64,000 bases of DNA from Symbiodinium natans (Eukaryota > Sar > Dinophyceae > Suessiales > Symbiodiniaceae), in assembly GCA_905221605.1 (NCBI GenBank), contig CAJNDS010000680.1, positions 684,704 through 748,703 on the forward strand. Direction: 5' to 3'. The notes beneath the pieces are model-generated. The model did not search any database, was not told the origin of the DNA, and was given only the letters and a program-made list of their open reading frames with translations. Both the position numbers and the translations under genes were made by a program. This document shows, piece by piece, positions 43,574 to 58,423 of this stretch; within the stretch, counting starts at the first letter, position 1; each line of letters starts with the position of its first letter.

Positions 43574-44194
43574 ATGGCATCCCTCTCGGGAGCTCTGGCT
43601 CTGACATTCGGCACTCTGCTTGGACTGCTGTTCGTTCTGGTGGCAGGCCTTGGAAAGCTGGTACCAGGCCACCCAATGTACCAGGTTCTAAGTGCCACCT
43701 TTGAGAAAGCCATTGGGCCCTTCTTCGGCGTATCGGCCCCAATGGCCAGGTTGCTTCGCCTGGTGATCGGCGCTGCAGAGCTCAGTGCTGGCACCATCTT
43801 CCTCCTGGTCCTTTGGGGAGAGGTGGCGGGATTGCCAGCAGAGGTGAAACCCACAGCAGAGGCCCTCTTACTCTGTGCCGTCATGGGAATGCTCAACATC
43901 ATGATTGGGGCGTTGACCTTTAACTGGGTGGTGGAGCAGCAGACAAAGAAGGTCATCCCTTACTTTGTCTTCTTGTTCCTCCTGAGTGGGCTCTTCGCTC
44001 AACGCTTGGAGGTCACTGACTTTGTCGGCATGCCTAAGAACTGGCGCAACTTCATCTACAGCTTCCCGTGCATCTGCGCAGTAGGGCTGATAGGCTCGTT
44101 AGCTTGTGCCGCGAAGTTCGGTGCAAAGATCACCGACATTCGGAAGCAAATGGAAGACATCGAGAAATTGAGAGAGCAGCTGCTCTCAAAGTAA
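43574..44194 (+). CDS. DoxX-like multi-pass membrane protein, intronless
   Basis: 206 codons. The frame is open further upstream, but ATG at 43574 is in an ACCATGG context and directly precedes a hydrophobic segment, so it is the likely start. Membrane segments: about residues 7-27, 60-81, 95-119, 127-143 and 161-181, then a charged coiled-coil tail (KQMEDIEKLREQLLSK). The GLGKLVPGHPMYQ loop after the first segment and the overall order resemble DoxX/TMEM35-type small membrane proteins, but this family call is tentative. It has no introns, unlike most neighbours. Telomere-like repeats lie just upstream. Confidence 0.8.
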   Translation: MASLSGALALTFGTLLGLLFVLVAGLGKLVPGHPMYQVLSATFEKAIGPFFGVSAPMARLLRLVIGAAELSAGTIFLLVLWGEVAGLPAEVKPTAEALLLCAVMGMLNIMIGALTFNWVVEQQTKKVIPYFVFLFLLSGLFAQRLEVTDFVGMPKNWRNFIYSFPCICAVGLIGSLACAAKFGAKITDIRKQMEDIEKLREQLLSK

Positions 44195-44962
44195 GGCAGG
44201 ATAGGCTGTCCACATGAGCCGGTCGTCGAAGAGTGATGAACCAGCATGCGAGCGTGCAGTTCAAAACGCTTGCCAGCGGCAATCTCTCGTGACTCAGGGA
44301 ACGGGCAGCTGCTTGGTGTGGGGGGTTCAGTCTTGTATACAACTTGTAGATGTCTCTACGACAGGTGCCGCAGCTTCCTTTGGTGCGACTGCGAGTGGAA
44401 CATTCGGGGCCTCCACCTTAGCGGCCTTAGCGATGGTGCATGCGCCTGTTTGTGCAGATGTATACCTTCCGGGCTCTAAAAAGGCAGACGTTGCTATAAG
44501 ACTCCGGTAAAGTGCATATCAATCTTTTTTCACGAGGGCTCAGCCCCCATGTGAGCAAAGCTCAATGGTGTCCCGGACGTCCCCGGCACTTTGACTCCCC
44601 TACCAAAGGTTCGATCCTCTGCTTGTCTCACAGAGCGTTTCCAGCCTTGCTTAAGCCTATTTGCTCCCCACGAATTTTCAGTCCCACGAAACTCAAAAAC
44701 GAGTGTGCTCAGCACTTCTTGCCAAACCTGTGAGCCCCGAGACCTCCTGAGAACCGCCTTTGGAGTCTTCTTGAGCCTTGAGTGCCATCATCTGCCCCGA
44801 GGAGCCCTTTTGAACTTCTGAATCTGAACTTTTACAACGTATACCAAAACCCTCCCGTCCACCTTCTGGGCGTGCATACACTGCATACATGAATGTACAC
44901 GCGCCGCGCCAGTGTCACAAGCTAACGGGGTCACAACCATCATTGGCCCTACCTGTGCTAAG
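44195..44962. other. No supported gene
   Basis: Frames at 44214-44510 and 44512-44733 are open but unrecognised. Probably the 3' flank of the DoxX-like gene and the upstream part of the next gene. Confidence 0.35.
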
Positions 44963-47764
<2,802 letters not shown>

Positions 47765-47997
47765 GGGGGTGGCTGAGATCCTGTTTAAAGATTTTAAAGC
47801 GACGCAGCAAGATCTCGTGTGAGCACCATGTCGGAGTCACCAGCACCTGGTTTGCCTTTTCCAGGCCCCACGTGGAGGGAGAGGCGCCTTTTACCTGTCC
47901 TGCGCCTGAGCCCTTAACCTTAGACTGCTCGCTACCCCCCGAAAGGTTCACGAGGGGGGCGAGGAAGCCGAGGCCTTCTTAGAACCGATGTGGGGGG

Positions 47998-48084
47998 GGG
48001 GGTTTCCGAACTTAGGGGTCCTTATGATAGGGGAATCCTACTATTTGGGGGTATATTAGGGGTCCTGTACTTTCGTAAACCCCC
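47998..48084. repeat. 87-bp terminal-inverted-repeat hairpin element
   Basis: GGGGGTTTCCGAA at the left pairs with TTCGTAAACCCCC at the right (12 of 13 positions). The interior matches the repeat at 13894-13975 in reverse orientation over about 50 bp. Confidence 0.75.
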
Positions 48085-48118
48085 ATCTGCCTGGACTCAT
48101 GGTTGATTCTGCTTGGGC

Positions 48119-49703
48119 CTACATGCTGCCTGGCAGGAGGACGAGGCCGAGGCATCCGGAAACCGTCGCGATCTGTCCTCCAAATGTCCTCGAGCAACAC
48201 TTCCCGAAATGAACTGGATGAAAGACTAGGTGACTAGGTGGAACACTATCTTTCTGGATTAGGAGAGATTCGAGTACTGTAAGGCATGTTCTTGAAACAC
48301 TCCGTGTTGTTTGTCGTGCAGCCACGGGTTGCCGATTTCACGTTTGCTTTGCACGATTCATCAAGAGAAGACAGGTTATCAAGCATCCTTGCAACGATGA
48401 CAAGGGGGGTTAACTGTACAGTAAATCGTATGTCGGGAGGGGTGGTCAACTCGGATTCGGTGGCTATGTGTTGTTCCCATACCAGGGCTTCTAGGGTTGC
48501 AGATAGCAGCAATGGTTTCTGCCATGGATCTTGTCTTCCACGTGGACTGCGCCTGCACAGAACCAGGCCTGGGGCCTGGAGACTATTTTCATGGCGCAGC
48601 TGCCATACTTGCAGACAAGTATGAGTAACTATTAGTAGCAAATCCAGGAAAAATACAAGGTAGCGGCCGTTCCAGATGGGCTTGGCTGAGTGCCGGATGC
48701 ATGGTAGAGAGAGTCCAGCAAGAGCTCTGATGCCCTGGAGAAGGTGAGCAAGTCTTCATTGTGGGCTCTTGCAAGGAGCTCGGAGCCTGGAACCTTGCAG
48801 AGGCCCTTGGTACCTGGTTCCTCCACTTATTGCAAAGCTTATACCACTCCTACAGCAAGCCGCGGTCACAACCAAGGTCAGGGTCCACTATATACTCCCA
48901 AGCTTTCTCCACCCCCAAATTCAAGGACCCAAAACCATGGAATGACCTGCGTTTAAGATGAGCCCAAAAACCCCTTGCCCCACCCACACCCGAAACTTTC
49001 GACCCTAAAGTGTCTGACAGGCCGTGCCTTGTTTCACATCCAACGCGGTGTTTCCGCGATGGACTTCCAACGTTGTGAAGCTGCCAATCGGCAGCAGGAC
49101 CACTCCTCTGCGGTTTTTTTTGGGGTTTCGGGGGAACTTCAAACTCTTGATTTGGGATTGGAATCTTGGCGTCCAGTTGCAGAATCTCAGAGCGAGACCT
49201 GGCAATTGCTCGACTATTGATCATGACCTTTCCACGTTCGTAATGGAGGCTAATGTATGCAGTCAGTGCATTCCTAGCACAACTCAAGCTGATGGAGCAG
49301 CCTAAGAAAGATGTATACGCTGAACAACTGATAAGGTTAATGATAGCTGTCCCCGTGCCGATACTTGTATTACTTTGATGCTTGGGATGCTGATGGTGTG
49401 CAATCATAGCAAGGTCAAGGACCCTGTCGCTGAGAGGTAGATGAGCATGTTTTTAAATCCGCCTTCACGGGAGGATTGAATTCAAGGCCGTGATCCATGG
49501 CCACCGCGGCAACCGCTGGGAGCACGGGCAGAATCGATTTCTGCAGGCCTGTTTGCGTGTGTTGATGCGCTTTCCAATGCCAGATCACAAACATGCCCCC
49601 GCGGTCGCCATCGCCAAGCATTCATTTGTGCTGGCTAGCTTTATGAACACTGTCACTAAAAGCAGAAAGAGGGCTGCTGTCCTGCAACGCATGCAAAAGT
49701 GAG
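48119..49703 (+). pseudogene. CBM20 starch-binding protein gene, copy A (damaged)
   Basis: It begins with an AWQEDEAEAS-type segment, the 3' end of a preceding unit. Then come about 48300-48400 (DFTFALHDSSREDRL), about 48519-48578 (DLVFHVDCACTEPGLGPG), 48744-48809 (EQVFIVGSCKELGAWN) and about 49440-49560 (IEFKAVIHGHRGNRWEHGQN). The last two are the halves of a carbohydrate-binding module 20: VGS-KELGAWN, then FK-VI----G--WEHG-NR. The domain binds starch or glycogen-like glucans. Relative to copy C, an extra C at the end of the second domain exon and a one-base loss before the third (TTTTTAAATCC) put stops in frame, so this copy probably cannot make the whole domain. Intron 48579 starts GA. 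Confidence 0.65.
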
Positions 49704-50059
49704 TCTTTCAAGGCTCACCAAGACTGACAGCCCCACAAAAAGCCTAAATCATGATGGTATCCATTCTCTCGCCTCAATACCTGCCAAGAGGGGCTTAACA
49801 ATATAACATATTTATACCACCCTAAACACTGAACTAATGCAGAATCCCAATCGACTGCCAAGATGAAAAGGCAAAGACTTTCCCAGTTTTGGCCACCGAA
49901 GGTTGCACATTTTGGACTCAGCTAGGGCTTTGATTGTGCCGGAGCCACTGACCTTCATAATGCAACTCCAATGGTTGGGTTGGCTTACTGGCATGCTCCC
50001 AATTTTTGAAACACCTGTAGGCACTTGTCGTCATCACAACAAGAGTCTGACAGCAAGTG

Positions 50060-50760
50060 TGCGCGTGCACACGAGGTGGAGCTCCCGATGGATGCAGAGG
50101 CGCACGCGTGTCGGCAAGCAGTAGCTTCGCGGAACTGGCTGCTGGCGATTAAGGTCGTGACCGTTTCTCTTACCGCTGTAACTCTTATCCGTAGTGAATA
50201 TTGCAAGAAGAGTACTGCCATCTTTTGTCGTACGGGCTTGATTGTTTAAATGTTCACGATCCGATCGCTTGGTCTCAGCTTCTTAGATTGAGTAGTAGCA
50301 AGCATTCCAGACCACATTTCTGGAGGCGAAGAAGATCGCCATGACTTTTGGCCAGCCCGGCATCGAGGCAGCTTTGCGCTCGCGAGTCGCGCGCCGCCGC
50401 ATCACAGGGTGCCCTTCTTCGTGTCGTCACATGACACGCACTCAAGAGCCTAACTTGTCTCCTGTCATAGAAGTCCTCCCCAGCGCCCTGCCCCTAGTTT
50501 GTGACACTGTGGCCGACATTTTCCAGCTGTAACTGAAGCTGGGATCCATCGCTTCCGTGCGACGGCTGGAGTGTCTCCTCAAGCTGGAGTGCCGGGTCCA
50601 TCCTTCTGAAATTCCTGTAACCACTGCAACCGGCCCCTCCACTTTCCTGAACACAGGAACCGCCTACGCTGCCCAAGCTGCTTGGCCATTCGGCGGTGCA
50701 CCTCGATAAGGCCCACATCAAGGCCGCCGCGTTGCGTTTTGCAGATGCTTGGGAATTTGA
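50060..50760 (+). CDS. 3' exons of the copy A unit and next exon
   Basis: About 50060-50125 reads KCARAHEVELPMDAEAHACR, matching 58155 and 60278. The frame 50341-50532 starts MTFGQPGIEAALRSR and ends VCDTVADIFQL with TAA, sharing its C-terminus with 61265. The following exon, about 50653-50757, reads AHIKAAALRFADAWEF and matches 61366-61459 in the downstream unit. Function unknown. It is followed by a long dinucleotide and tetranucleotide tract. Confidence 0.4.
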
Positions 50761-50799
50761 GTGCGGCGTTTCTAACGTTGGGAGGGCGCACATGTACTC

Positions 50800-51050
<251 letters not shown>

Positions 51051-51535
51051 AGCTCCAAATGCAAACATGGACCCCAACCTTCTGTAAACCCTCCCAAGCC
51101 CTACAATGCGACCCCAAACGGCCCAAGCCCCGAAGCATGAGCTTTAAGCCACAACCCTAGCTCCCAAATCTCCAGGTCGGGGCCGACCCTAAACCCTGAT
51201 GCCGAAGCACCCGATTGCTCCAGGCCATGGCACCCTGCGATCTTGGTTTCTTGCCGCCAAAGGCGGGGGAGTTTGGGGGTTAGCAGCCCCTTCAATCGGT
51301 AGCTATGCGAGGCCGCCTCGGCCAGGGCGCCGGGGCGGCTTCCAGCATGCAGCGGCGTCGGTACCGAGGAAAAATGGGGCAGGCTGTGTTGCTTGACAAG
51401 GTTTGTTAGGGTAGGAGTCAGGGATGCGGCTGGGATATATGATCTAAACGCCCCAGGCTGGCGGACTGGAGTGGTCCTCCCCTAAAACACATATAGGCAC
51501 CCCCAAGCCCCTCTGAAGCCCTGAGCTCCCACAAG

Positions 51536-51595
51536 GATGGCCTCAAGGCGGCCTCGCCCAGCGCGGGCGTTGTGGAGGCCGCGGAGCGCGCCAAG
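51536..51595 (+). CDS. Candidate exon, unknown protein
   Basis: Between ACAAG and CCAAGG the frame reads GLKAASPSAGVVEAAERAK, an Ala-rich helical stretch with no stop. It may join the 50653-50757 exon across the microsatellite. Low confidence. Confidence 0.25.
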
Positions 51596-53863
51596 GGCTC
51601 CCACTCTATGGGGGGGGAGGGGGCGGTGTTCGGGCGTCGGGTAGAGTCGACGTCCCTCAGCCCTGATACCCACCCCCCCCCCGCCCGAAACATCAGCAAA
51701 CACATGCGTACAAACAGGGACCGTGAGAGAGTATGTAGTCCAATAAGTCAACAAGCACATGTTAGATCACCATGCAGAAAGAGAGGACTTTGTTTTTGTT
51801 GTCTTGGAGGGGGGGCTGGGGGTTCTAAGGGGGTCTAGCGGTGAAGAAGGTTTAGCTCTAGGGCTCACTGCTATGGAGGGTGGGGTGGGGTGGGGTGGGG
51901 TGGGGTGGGGTGAGGTAGGGCGGGGCGGCGCGGTTGCGTTGGGGTGGCGGGGCTCGGGCTGTCAGAGCTCACTGTGCAGATAATTACTGGAGCGGCTCGA
52001 AGCACAGCCAATACTCTCGGCTATGTTGTTTCCGGCGAACTGACTATTGATCTCTCCTGAATCATGGAGGTTGATGGCAAATGCGATAGTAGAGTGCAGC
52101 AGCTTAGAGAAGCTTAGTGGCATTGATCTGCAGGGTTTTCAGGGCCGGGCACCCCAAACCCCACCCAGGCCATGGACAGTATGTAAAGCATGCCGTAGTC
52201 TCCGACAGTATACGGCCGTATACTGTAGCGCACGTTGTGGCACGATGTATACTGGAGCGTACCGTAGGTATTGCACACCGTAGTAGTAGCAACGGCAGGA
52301 TCCCATCGCAAACTCGAACATGTCTCAATGCGCTGCACCGATGTTTCTGACCAGGAGTGCAAAGTGAAATCCAAAGCCCGAAAAAACCCTGTACATGCAA
52401 CCCTAATCCGTGAGACTACAATAGACTCTTCGACCCCCAAGCTCAAGATTCTGAAGGCTGCCCCGGCCTGCGGCAGCTCCGTGAAGGTGCGCTTATACTA
52501 TACTGGTACAGATGTTGTGATATGATGCTGCTAGTACGCACTATAGCAAGTAGTATACTTGAACATATTTACTACTGGTTTAGGGTTTGGGGTTAGCTTC
52601 GGACTCGAGTTCGTTGGCTTTGGATGATATTTTAGGGTTTGGGGGTTCTGTTGTGCGGTGTGGTTGTTGGAGGATACATGAATGAAACCCTTAGCTAGAG
52701 TGCGCCCTGCACAAAGGGTCGCTCTCAATGGCGATCGCAACCTTATTGCTCTTTAGATTCGTTCCCACGTTCCCTTCGTAAAAAGGGGATGGTTGAAGTC
52801 TAGACTGCGCTGGAGTTCCGGAGCGGCCCTACGCGGATCGAATGGCTGCAATCTTGGCAAAAGCATGAACGTGGATGTCTCGTTTACACACTGCGCGGAG
52901 AAGTATTGTAGGAGTTCACAGGGAGCTGCGTTGTCACCGGATGCGCCCGAATGCCAAGCCCCAAGGCCCCAAGAGGGTGGGAAAACATGACGAGACCCCC
53001 GCAGACAGGATGGTAATTGTTTGAAGTTGATGGTGAGGCTTGCGTGGCCCGTTTTCAACGAGCCAACTGCTTCGCAAAAACAGTTTTCTATTGGATCTTG
53101 AACTGGGGCGAAGTTGTCAAGTTTGTGTGTAGCTCTAACTCCTGCAAGCAACAGCCCAGGAACTGGTGACGGTCTGTGAAAATTTGCTGGTTTAATGGCT
53201 TATCGCAGGGGATGCCGGCGCAGCAGGAGGGTCTTGGGCCCCAGGTGCACTGCACAAGTTGCACAAGCCCCAACCTTTGAGGGTGGACGAGATGGTCTCA
53301 AGAATCGTGGGTTGGGCTTCTTTTGGTTACGTCGCTGGGGTGACCCACTTGTGAAAAGAAGGTTCTCCGGCGCGATGCACGCAAGTACCATCGCTGACTG
53401 AGGCCTTTTCCACCTTCGTCCCAACATGGGACGAGCCTCGGTCCCGGTTACCGCTACACTTGCAAAGCTGATCATGCACATGAGATGCGTTGCATGCGAC
53501 GCTGCAAAGTGCCTGTGCTGCGGTATGGCGCGTGCCGTGACTGAGAAACTAGCCGCGATCTATCGTGTCGCCAGTCAATTCATTGCCACCCTCCTCCCCC
53601 CCCCGCCCTTACCTGGTTCGGGAACCGCAGGCGGGGCGCTGCGGATGATGCGCTGATTATCTTATGCTGGTAAAATCAACAACCGAAATCGCCGGTTTCG
53701 CTTCCAGCGCTCTGCATTTTTCTAACTCCATGCTCTGCATTTCCCCGAGTCCGCGGTTTCTAGTTCCAAAAATCCGCAGCTCCAGTTTGTTCGACGGCCT
53801 TCGCGATTTTGATTTCCCGAATCACACTTTTCTGGGTCCCGACCCGGTCCTTGTTTGTTAAAG
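51596..53863. other. Sparse region with G-rich repeat and long palindrome
   Basis: A (TGGGG)n tract lies at about 51877-51915. ACAGTATACGGCCGTATACTGT at 52205-52226 is a perfect palindrome, flanked by further GTATAC-type repeats to 52270. A short + segment near 52430-52487 (TIDSSTPKLKILKAAPACGS) ends at a GT donor. A 132-codon minus frame at 52753-53151 is unrecognised. TTTAGGG-like patches lie near 52575 and 52632. Confidence 0.35.
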
Positions 53864-55526
53864 GTGGTGATGGAGTACGGCCCCAACGGCGAAGACCCTG
53901 CCATCAAGGTGCATGCTGGTGCAACTTTCGGGTTTGCACAAATTGTTACAACTAAGCTTGGGTCGCAGGCCGCCGAAAGCTGCACGTTCGAGCCGCCCTG
54001 GCTTGCTTAGCGGCTTAGTGGCCGGTAAGCCGCTGTTTCAGTGCAAGAGTTGGAACAGCACAGGCTGCGCGAGACGTCCATCCATCTGCAGGGCACCCTT
54101 GCGGCAATTCGCAAGGCCTGGTAGTAAGGGACATGGCTCTTCTTAGCCTTGTGGTGTCGGTGTAGATCCGCATGTGTTTGTTATGTAGTTGCGTTTCTCC
54201 TGAGCGCAAGTGCAGAGGCAAAGCGCGGCCTGCAGCTGTTCATGTCGAAGACCTTCATCTGTGGCTCAGTGGAAGATGGCAGCAAGGGATCGAGGGTAAC
54301 CTGTTTGTTTCATGATCGGTTTGCTCGCCCAGGCACGTTTCAGATCCCGACGCCAGAGGCAACGGCAGCGGCCGGTCCTCGCCTTGAGGAAGTGTTGGCG
54401 TTCCTGTCCGCTACTGGGTTTGCTCGCTCTTAGGCCGGATGCTGGGCAAGGTGCCGTGGGTGTGGGATGTCAAGCTGCACGGCCATAACCTGCCGGAGCC
54501 CCAGGGAGGCTGGTGGTGGCCGTCTCGGTAGCCCGGGCAGTCAAGTGGTCCCAGGCTGCGACTCCACGCACACGAGGCTAGCCTGGAGCAGGCCTGCAAA
54601 GCAAATTGCTTGGGAAGCTCAGTTCTTGCGTGCAGAAACGATGGCAGCAGTTGCGACCTTGTCGAGCTGGAGTGGTATCAAGCCGAATTCACCAGCGACT
54701 GCGGACGGGGTCTTCGCTTCGATGACTTCATTTTCGAGCTATAGTGCAGCTTGGCTTTCCAAATTCAGTACTTCTTACTTTGTCTGCGACTATTGCCAGT
54801 CTTTCAATGAGATGAGTCAGCCCAAGACAAGAACAACCCAGTTGCCACCCTTGGAAGGATCTTTTCTTGGAAGAGCAGTGATGTGTCCAGTGCGGCTGGT
54901 CAGGAACTCCGTCGCCGAGACTCGCCGGGCAGCCATCGCAGCATCAGCTGCTTTTCGGCATGGCGCGCTGAAAAGTAGACGATCATTGCCTTCCAGGGGC
55001 TGGCGCGCGCGGAGCCGGAAAAGTCCTCGTCCAGCACTGTGATTCTGTTTCTTACAGTACCAATGTTTCTTGCATTGGCCAAGCTAGAACTTGCAAGTAG
55101 GTCTGCGGCTTTGCTTTTGTCTTTTTGACACTGCGCTCACGTTCATGCACTTGCGCTTGCACATTGATCAGGCGGTCTCAGATATCCCATCTCGTTGCAG
55201 GTCGCGGCAAGCGGTCGCACGAAGACCTCGAGGACATCAAGCCACCCGCCAAGCAGCAGCGCACCAGCGCCCGTGGCGACTCTCAGCGCGCCCAAGCCCA
55301 AGCCCCGGCCCAAGCCCCCCAAGCCCCAGCCACAGTGGCCACCGGTCCTGGTGCGGTTCCGGCAGCATCGCCGACGCCGTTCTTGCCCAGGAGGGCAGTG
55401 GCAGGAGGGGGACCTGCGGACACAGTGTGGGGAGATGGTGGTGGAGACAGCTTCGGGGCATCCCAGCACATGTCTCAGGCACAACCCCCACCCAAAAGGC
55501 AATGGGCCTTGAAAAAAGGATCTTAA
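53864..55526 (+). CDS. Unidentified gene with Pro/Ala/Gln-rich nuclear-type C-terminus
   Basis: 53864-53908 is a 45-nt exon (AAAG before, GTGCAT after) reading VVMEYGPNGEDPAIK. About 54044-54120 reads ELEQHRLRETSIHLQGTLAA. About 54208-54290 reads GLQLFMSKTFICGSVEDGSK. About 54345-54430 reads IPTPEATAAAGPRLEEVLAF. The last exon, 55201-55526, follows CTCGTTGCAG and reads GKRSHEDLEDIKPPAKQQR, a bipartite nuclear-localisation-like stretch. It then has an Ala/Pro/Gln-rich low-complexity part and ends PPPKRQWALKKGS with TAA. Joins are unresolved and two genes are possible. No family recognised. Confidence 0.4.
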
Positions 55527-56190
55527 TTTAACGTTTTCAGCTGATGTTTTGGGGCAGGGTGGAAGTGTGGATATATGGTTGTCTGCATGAATGAAGAATC
55601 CAGATGTTCTTTCGAGCAGAGAGCCTAGAGTAGCAACACCAGCAGTCCCTCAACAAGTCGCGCTTGGAGGCACTTCCGCTCTGTTACCAAATCACCAAAC
55701 CGTCTTGTAAACCACTGACCAGATGCTTCTTCCTCAGTGCGTCCAGCACCGGGCATTGTACAAAGACTGAAGCATCCTGCCTGCGAGGCGAGTTTTGGCT
55801 GAGTTTCAGGTCCGTAATTGCACGTGGCCATTGTGTCTGCTCAGCTGGGGCAGTAAGCCGCGCTGCCATGCCCCCCAGCCCGTCCCCCACCCCGCCAAAA
55901 AAAGCTGTGAGTGATTGCCACATGTAAGTGGATGTCGCAAATGTTGGTGAGCATGCTGAGCCAACATGCTGAAAGAAACTCACGGACTCATCGACAGCAT
56001 TCGCCAGCTTGCTCAAGCGTTGTGAAAGTTGCCATGACCATGCCGCACGGTGCGGAATACATTCGAGACCGGAGGTAGCTTGAGTTCGCAGTGGCGTAGG
56101 GTTGTCTTGCGGACACGTGGCCGCGCATGCCAGCGAGGACAGCTCTCGGAAAGCCCGCCCCTGGAAACCTTGTCAGTTCTGCTGAGTTGC
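55527..56190. other. Intergenic, no supported gene
   Basis: A minus-strand frame of 110 codons (55684-56016) is protein-like but unrecognised and has no homologue in the window. Confidence 0.3.
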
Positions 56191-56541
56191 GATGCCGCGG
56201 GAATCCGAGAAGCTGATCGCTAAATTGATTCGTCAGACTGTCGCAGGACCTTGTGTCCCAGCTCAGTGATGGTCATCCCGAGGACGCCGAGGCCTGATAG
56301 AGTAGTGGAGAAGGGAGGAGTGGGCACTTGTGCACACAGTGCACAGCGCGTCCAGAAATTTTGGGCGAGGCACCGCAGGTCAGGAACCTGGCGCCGGGGC
56401 TTTCTGGCATCTCGAACAAGAGATCTTGTAACAGGAGCCCTTCATGACTCCATGCCCCCGGAAGGTGCCTCAGCACAGCAGAAGATCAACAGTTTGGAGC
56501 GGCTGGCTAACCTTCGACAGATGGCCAGGCCGGCCAAGTAA
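56191..56541 (+). CDS. Candidate small gene, first and last exons
   Basis: ATG at 56191 opens MPRESEKLIAKLIRQTVAGP. An alternative frame from 56245 reads DLVSQLSDGHPEDAEA. After TGTAACAG at about 56438 the frame reads SAQQKINSLERLANLRQMAR and ends PAK with TAA at 56539. Both ends look coding, but the join is unresolved. It lies directly upstream of the CBM20 copy B unit. Confidence 0.35.
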
Positions 56542-56753
56542 CCCAGTAAACGAAGCCTTGCATTCCGGGAGGTCAACATGGGCGCTGCCGGCCATACTTG
56601 CAGACAAGTATGAGTAATTGTGAGTAGCACAGATTAGTTGGCAGATGCGGGTTTTTTTACCTTTCAAGTTTCCAGATGGCTTGGCTGAGTGCAGGATACC
56701 TAAACAAGACATCCAACAAGAGCTCCGATGCCGGGCCTTGGAGGCGAGCAAGT

Positions 56754-58296
56754 CTTCATCGTCGCCTGCAAGGAACTGGGAGCTTGGAACCCTGCAGAGG
56801 CCCTTGGTGCTCGTAGTTGGTACCGCTCCTGCAGCAAACCATGTTCACCACCAAGACTAGGGCCACTATGCGCTACCAAATCTTCGTGGCCCAAAAAACC
56901 TCCAAGCCCCTGAACCACGAAGCTGTTGACCCTAATGTGTCAGATGTGTCTGCCAGGGGTTCACAACCAAGGCTAGGGTCCAATAATCTTGTTCGATCCC
57001 CATTTCCAATGGCAAAGCCCTCCAAAACCCCCAAACGTGAAGCTTTTTGACCCTGAAGTGTCTGCCAGGCCCTGCGTTGCTTCACACCGCGAGACTTCCA
57101 CGTTAGACTTCAAAGCTCACGGCTTTAGAAGTCCACCGCGGAAACGTCGCGGTGGATGTGAAACAAGGTCAGTGAAGCTGCCAATCGGCAGCAGGACGGC
57201 TCCCTTCTGTTTGTTTTGGGATTTTGGGGGGGACTTTTGATATTAGATTGGAACCCTGGCATCCAGTTGGAGAATCTCACGTGCAGAAAGAGACATGGCA
57301 ATAGCTAGAATATTGATCATGGCTTTTCCGCAATAGTCATGGAGACTCAGGGCTTATGTTATGTGTGCAGACAACTCAAGCTGATGCCACGGCTTAAGAA
57401 GGATGTGCAGGGTAAACACGTGAGAAGCTTGATGATAGCTGTCGCGGTGCCGAGTACTGCAATACTTTGACATTTTTCGGGATGCTCATGTTGATAGCAA
57501 TCAAAACATGTTCAAAGAGTGTCATTTGGGTGTGTAAGGAGCTGCCGGAATCCCCGTCGCTGTGGCCACGGACCACGACCTTGAATTCAGTCCTCGCGTG
57601 AAGGTGAGAACCTCTTCAGGTTCCCACCTTCACGCGAGGATTGGCTTCAAGGTTGTCATCCAGGGCCACCGTGGCAACTGCTCGACTCCTACAGGCCTGT
57701 TTGTGTCTGTGTGTGTTGATGGCCTCAGCCGAAGCAGGCGCCATCACCAAACATTGACGTTTGCCGGCTCTATGAACACTGTTGCCAAACAGATGGCTGC
57801 TGTCCTGCAACGCATGCAAAAGTAAAAGTGAGTTGTTCAAGAACCACAAGGACTGACCACCAAAAAGCACAAATCATGCGGATATCATTGCCCTCACGGC
57901 AATCCCCGCTAAGAGGGGCTTAGTAATATCACATAAATGACCTTCTCCCTAGACTAGCTCAGAATCCCAATCGACTGACTTTCCTATTTTGGCCACCGAA
58001 GTTTGCACATATTGGACCGAGCTAGGGCTGGATCATGCTGGAGCCACTGACAGTCAGAATGCAACCCCAACGACCCTGGATTAGGCTTACCGGAATTCTT
58101 GCAAAAATCTGGGAGCCCCTGTAGGTTCTTGTTGTCACAACATATGTCTTACAGCAAATGTGCGCGTGCAAGCGAGGTGGAGCTTCCGGTGGATGCAGAT
58201 GCTTGGCAGGAGGACGAGGCCGAGGCATCCCGAAGCTGTCGTGATCAGTGCTCCGCCATTCCTCCGAAACTCTTAGAACAGCAATTCCCGAAATGA
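56754..58296 (+). pseudogene. CBM20 starch-binding protein gene, copy B (truncated)
   Basis: 56754-56813 reads EQVFIVACKELGAWNPAEAL, the first half of a CBM20 domain. The DLVFHVDC-type exon upstream is missing. The second half at 57620-57690 reads HLHARIGFKVVIQGHRGN and then diverges, losing WEHG-NR. A hairpin at 57596-57637 interrupts its start. About 57770-57825 reads MNTVAKQMAAVLQRMQK, and 58155-58296 reads SEVELPVDADAWQEDEAEAS and on to a TGA. The loss of conserved CBM20 residues makes this copy unlikely to bind starch. Confidence 0.65.
57596..57637. repeat. 42-bp near-perfect hairpin
   Basis: CGCGTGAAGGTGAGAACCT pairs with AGGTTCCCACCTTCACGCG, with one mismatch and a 4-nt loop. The arm sequence equals the 5' edge of the CBM20 second-half exon (CACCTTCACGCGAGGATTGG), so the hairpin looks like a local inverted duplication of the exon edge. 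Confidence 0.9.
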
Positions 58297-58423
58297 ACTG
58301 GAGAAGCTTGATTGAACGATGAAGTGAAACGCTATCTTTCTGGATTAGGAGAGACTCGAGAGCTGTAACGCATGTTCTGGAAGCACTCGAGTCAGATGCT
58401 GTTGCGCCTTTGGTCCGTGTTGT

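Noticed and set aside
44600-44625. GGTTCGATCC as a possible tRNA T-loop
   Set aside because: The flanking bases do not form the T-stem, and no acceptor stem or anticodon arm could be folded around it.
48850-49407. 185-codon minus-strand ORF in the CBM20 copy A intron, with a partial counterpart at 59160-59609
   Set aside because: Its apparent conservation is explained by duplication of the whole unit. The + strand is equally open there and the ORF is shortened in copy C.
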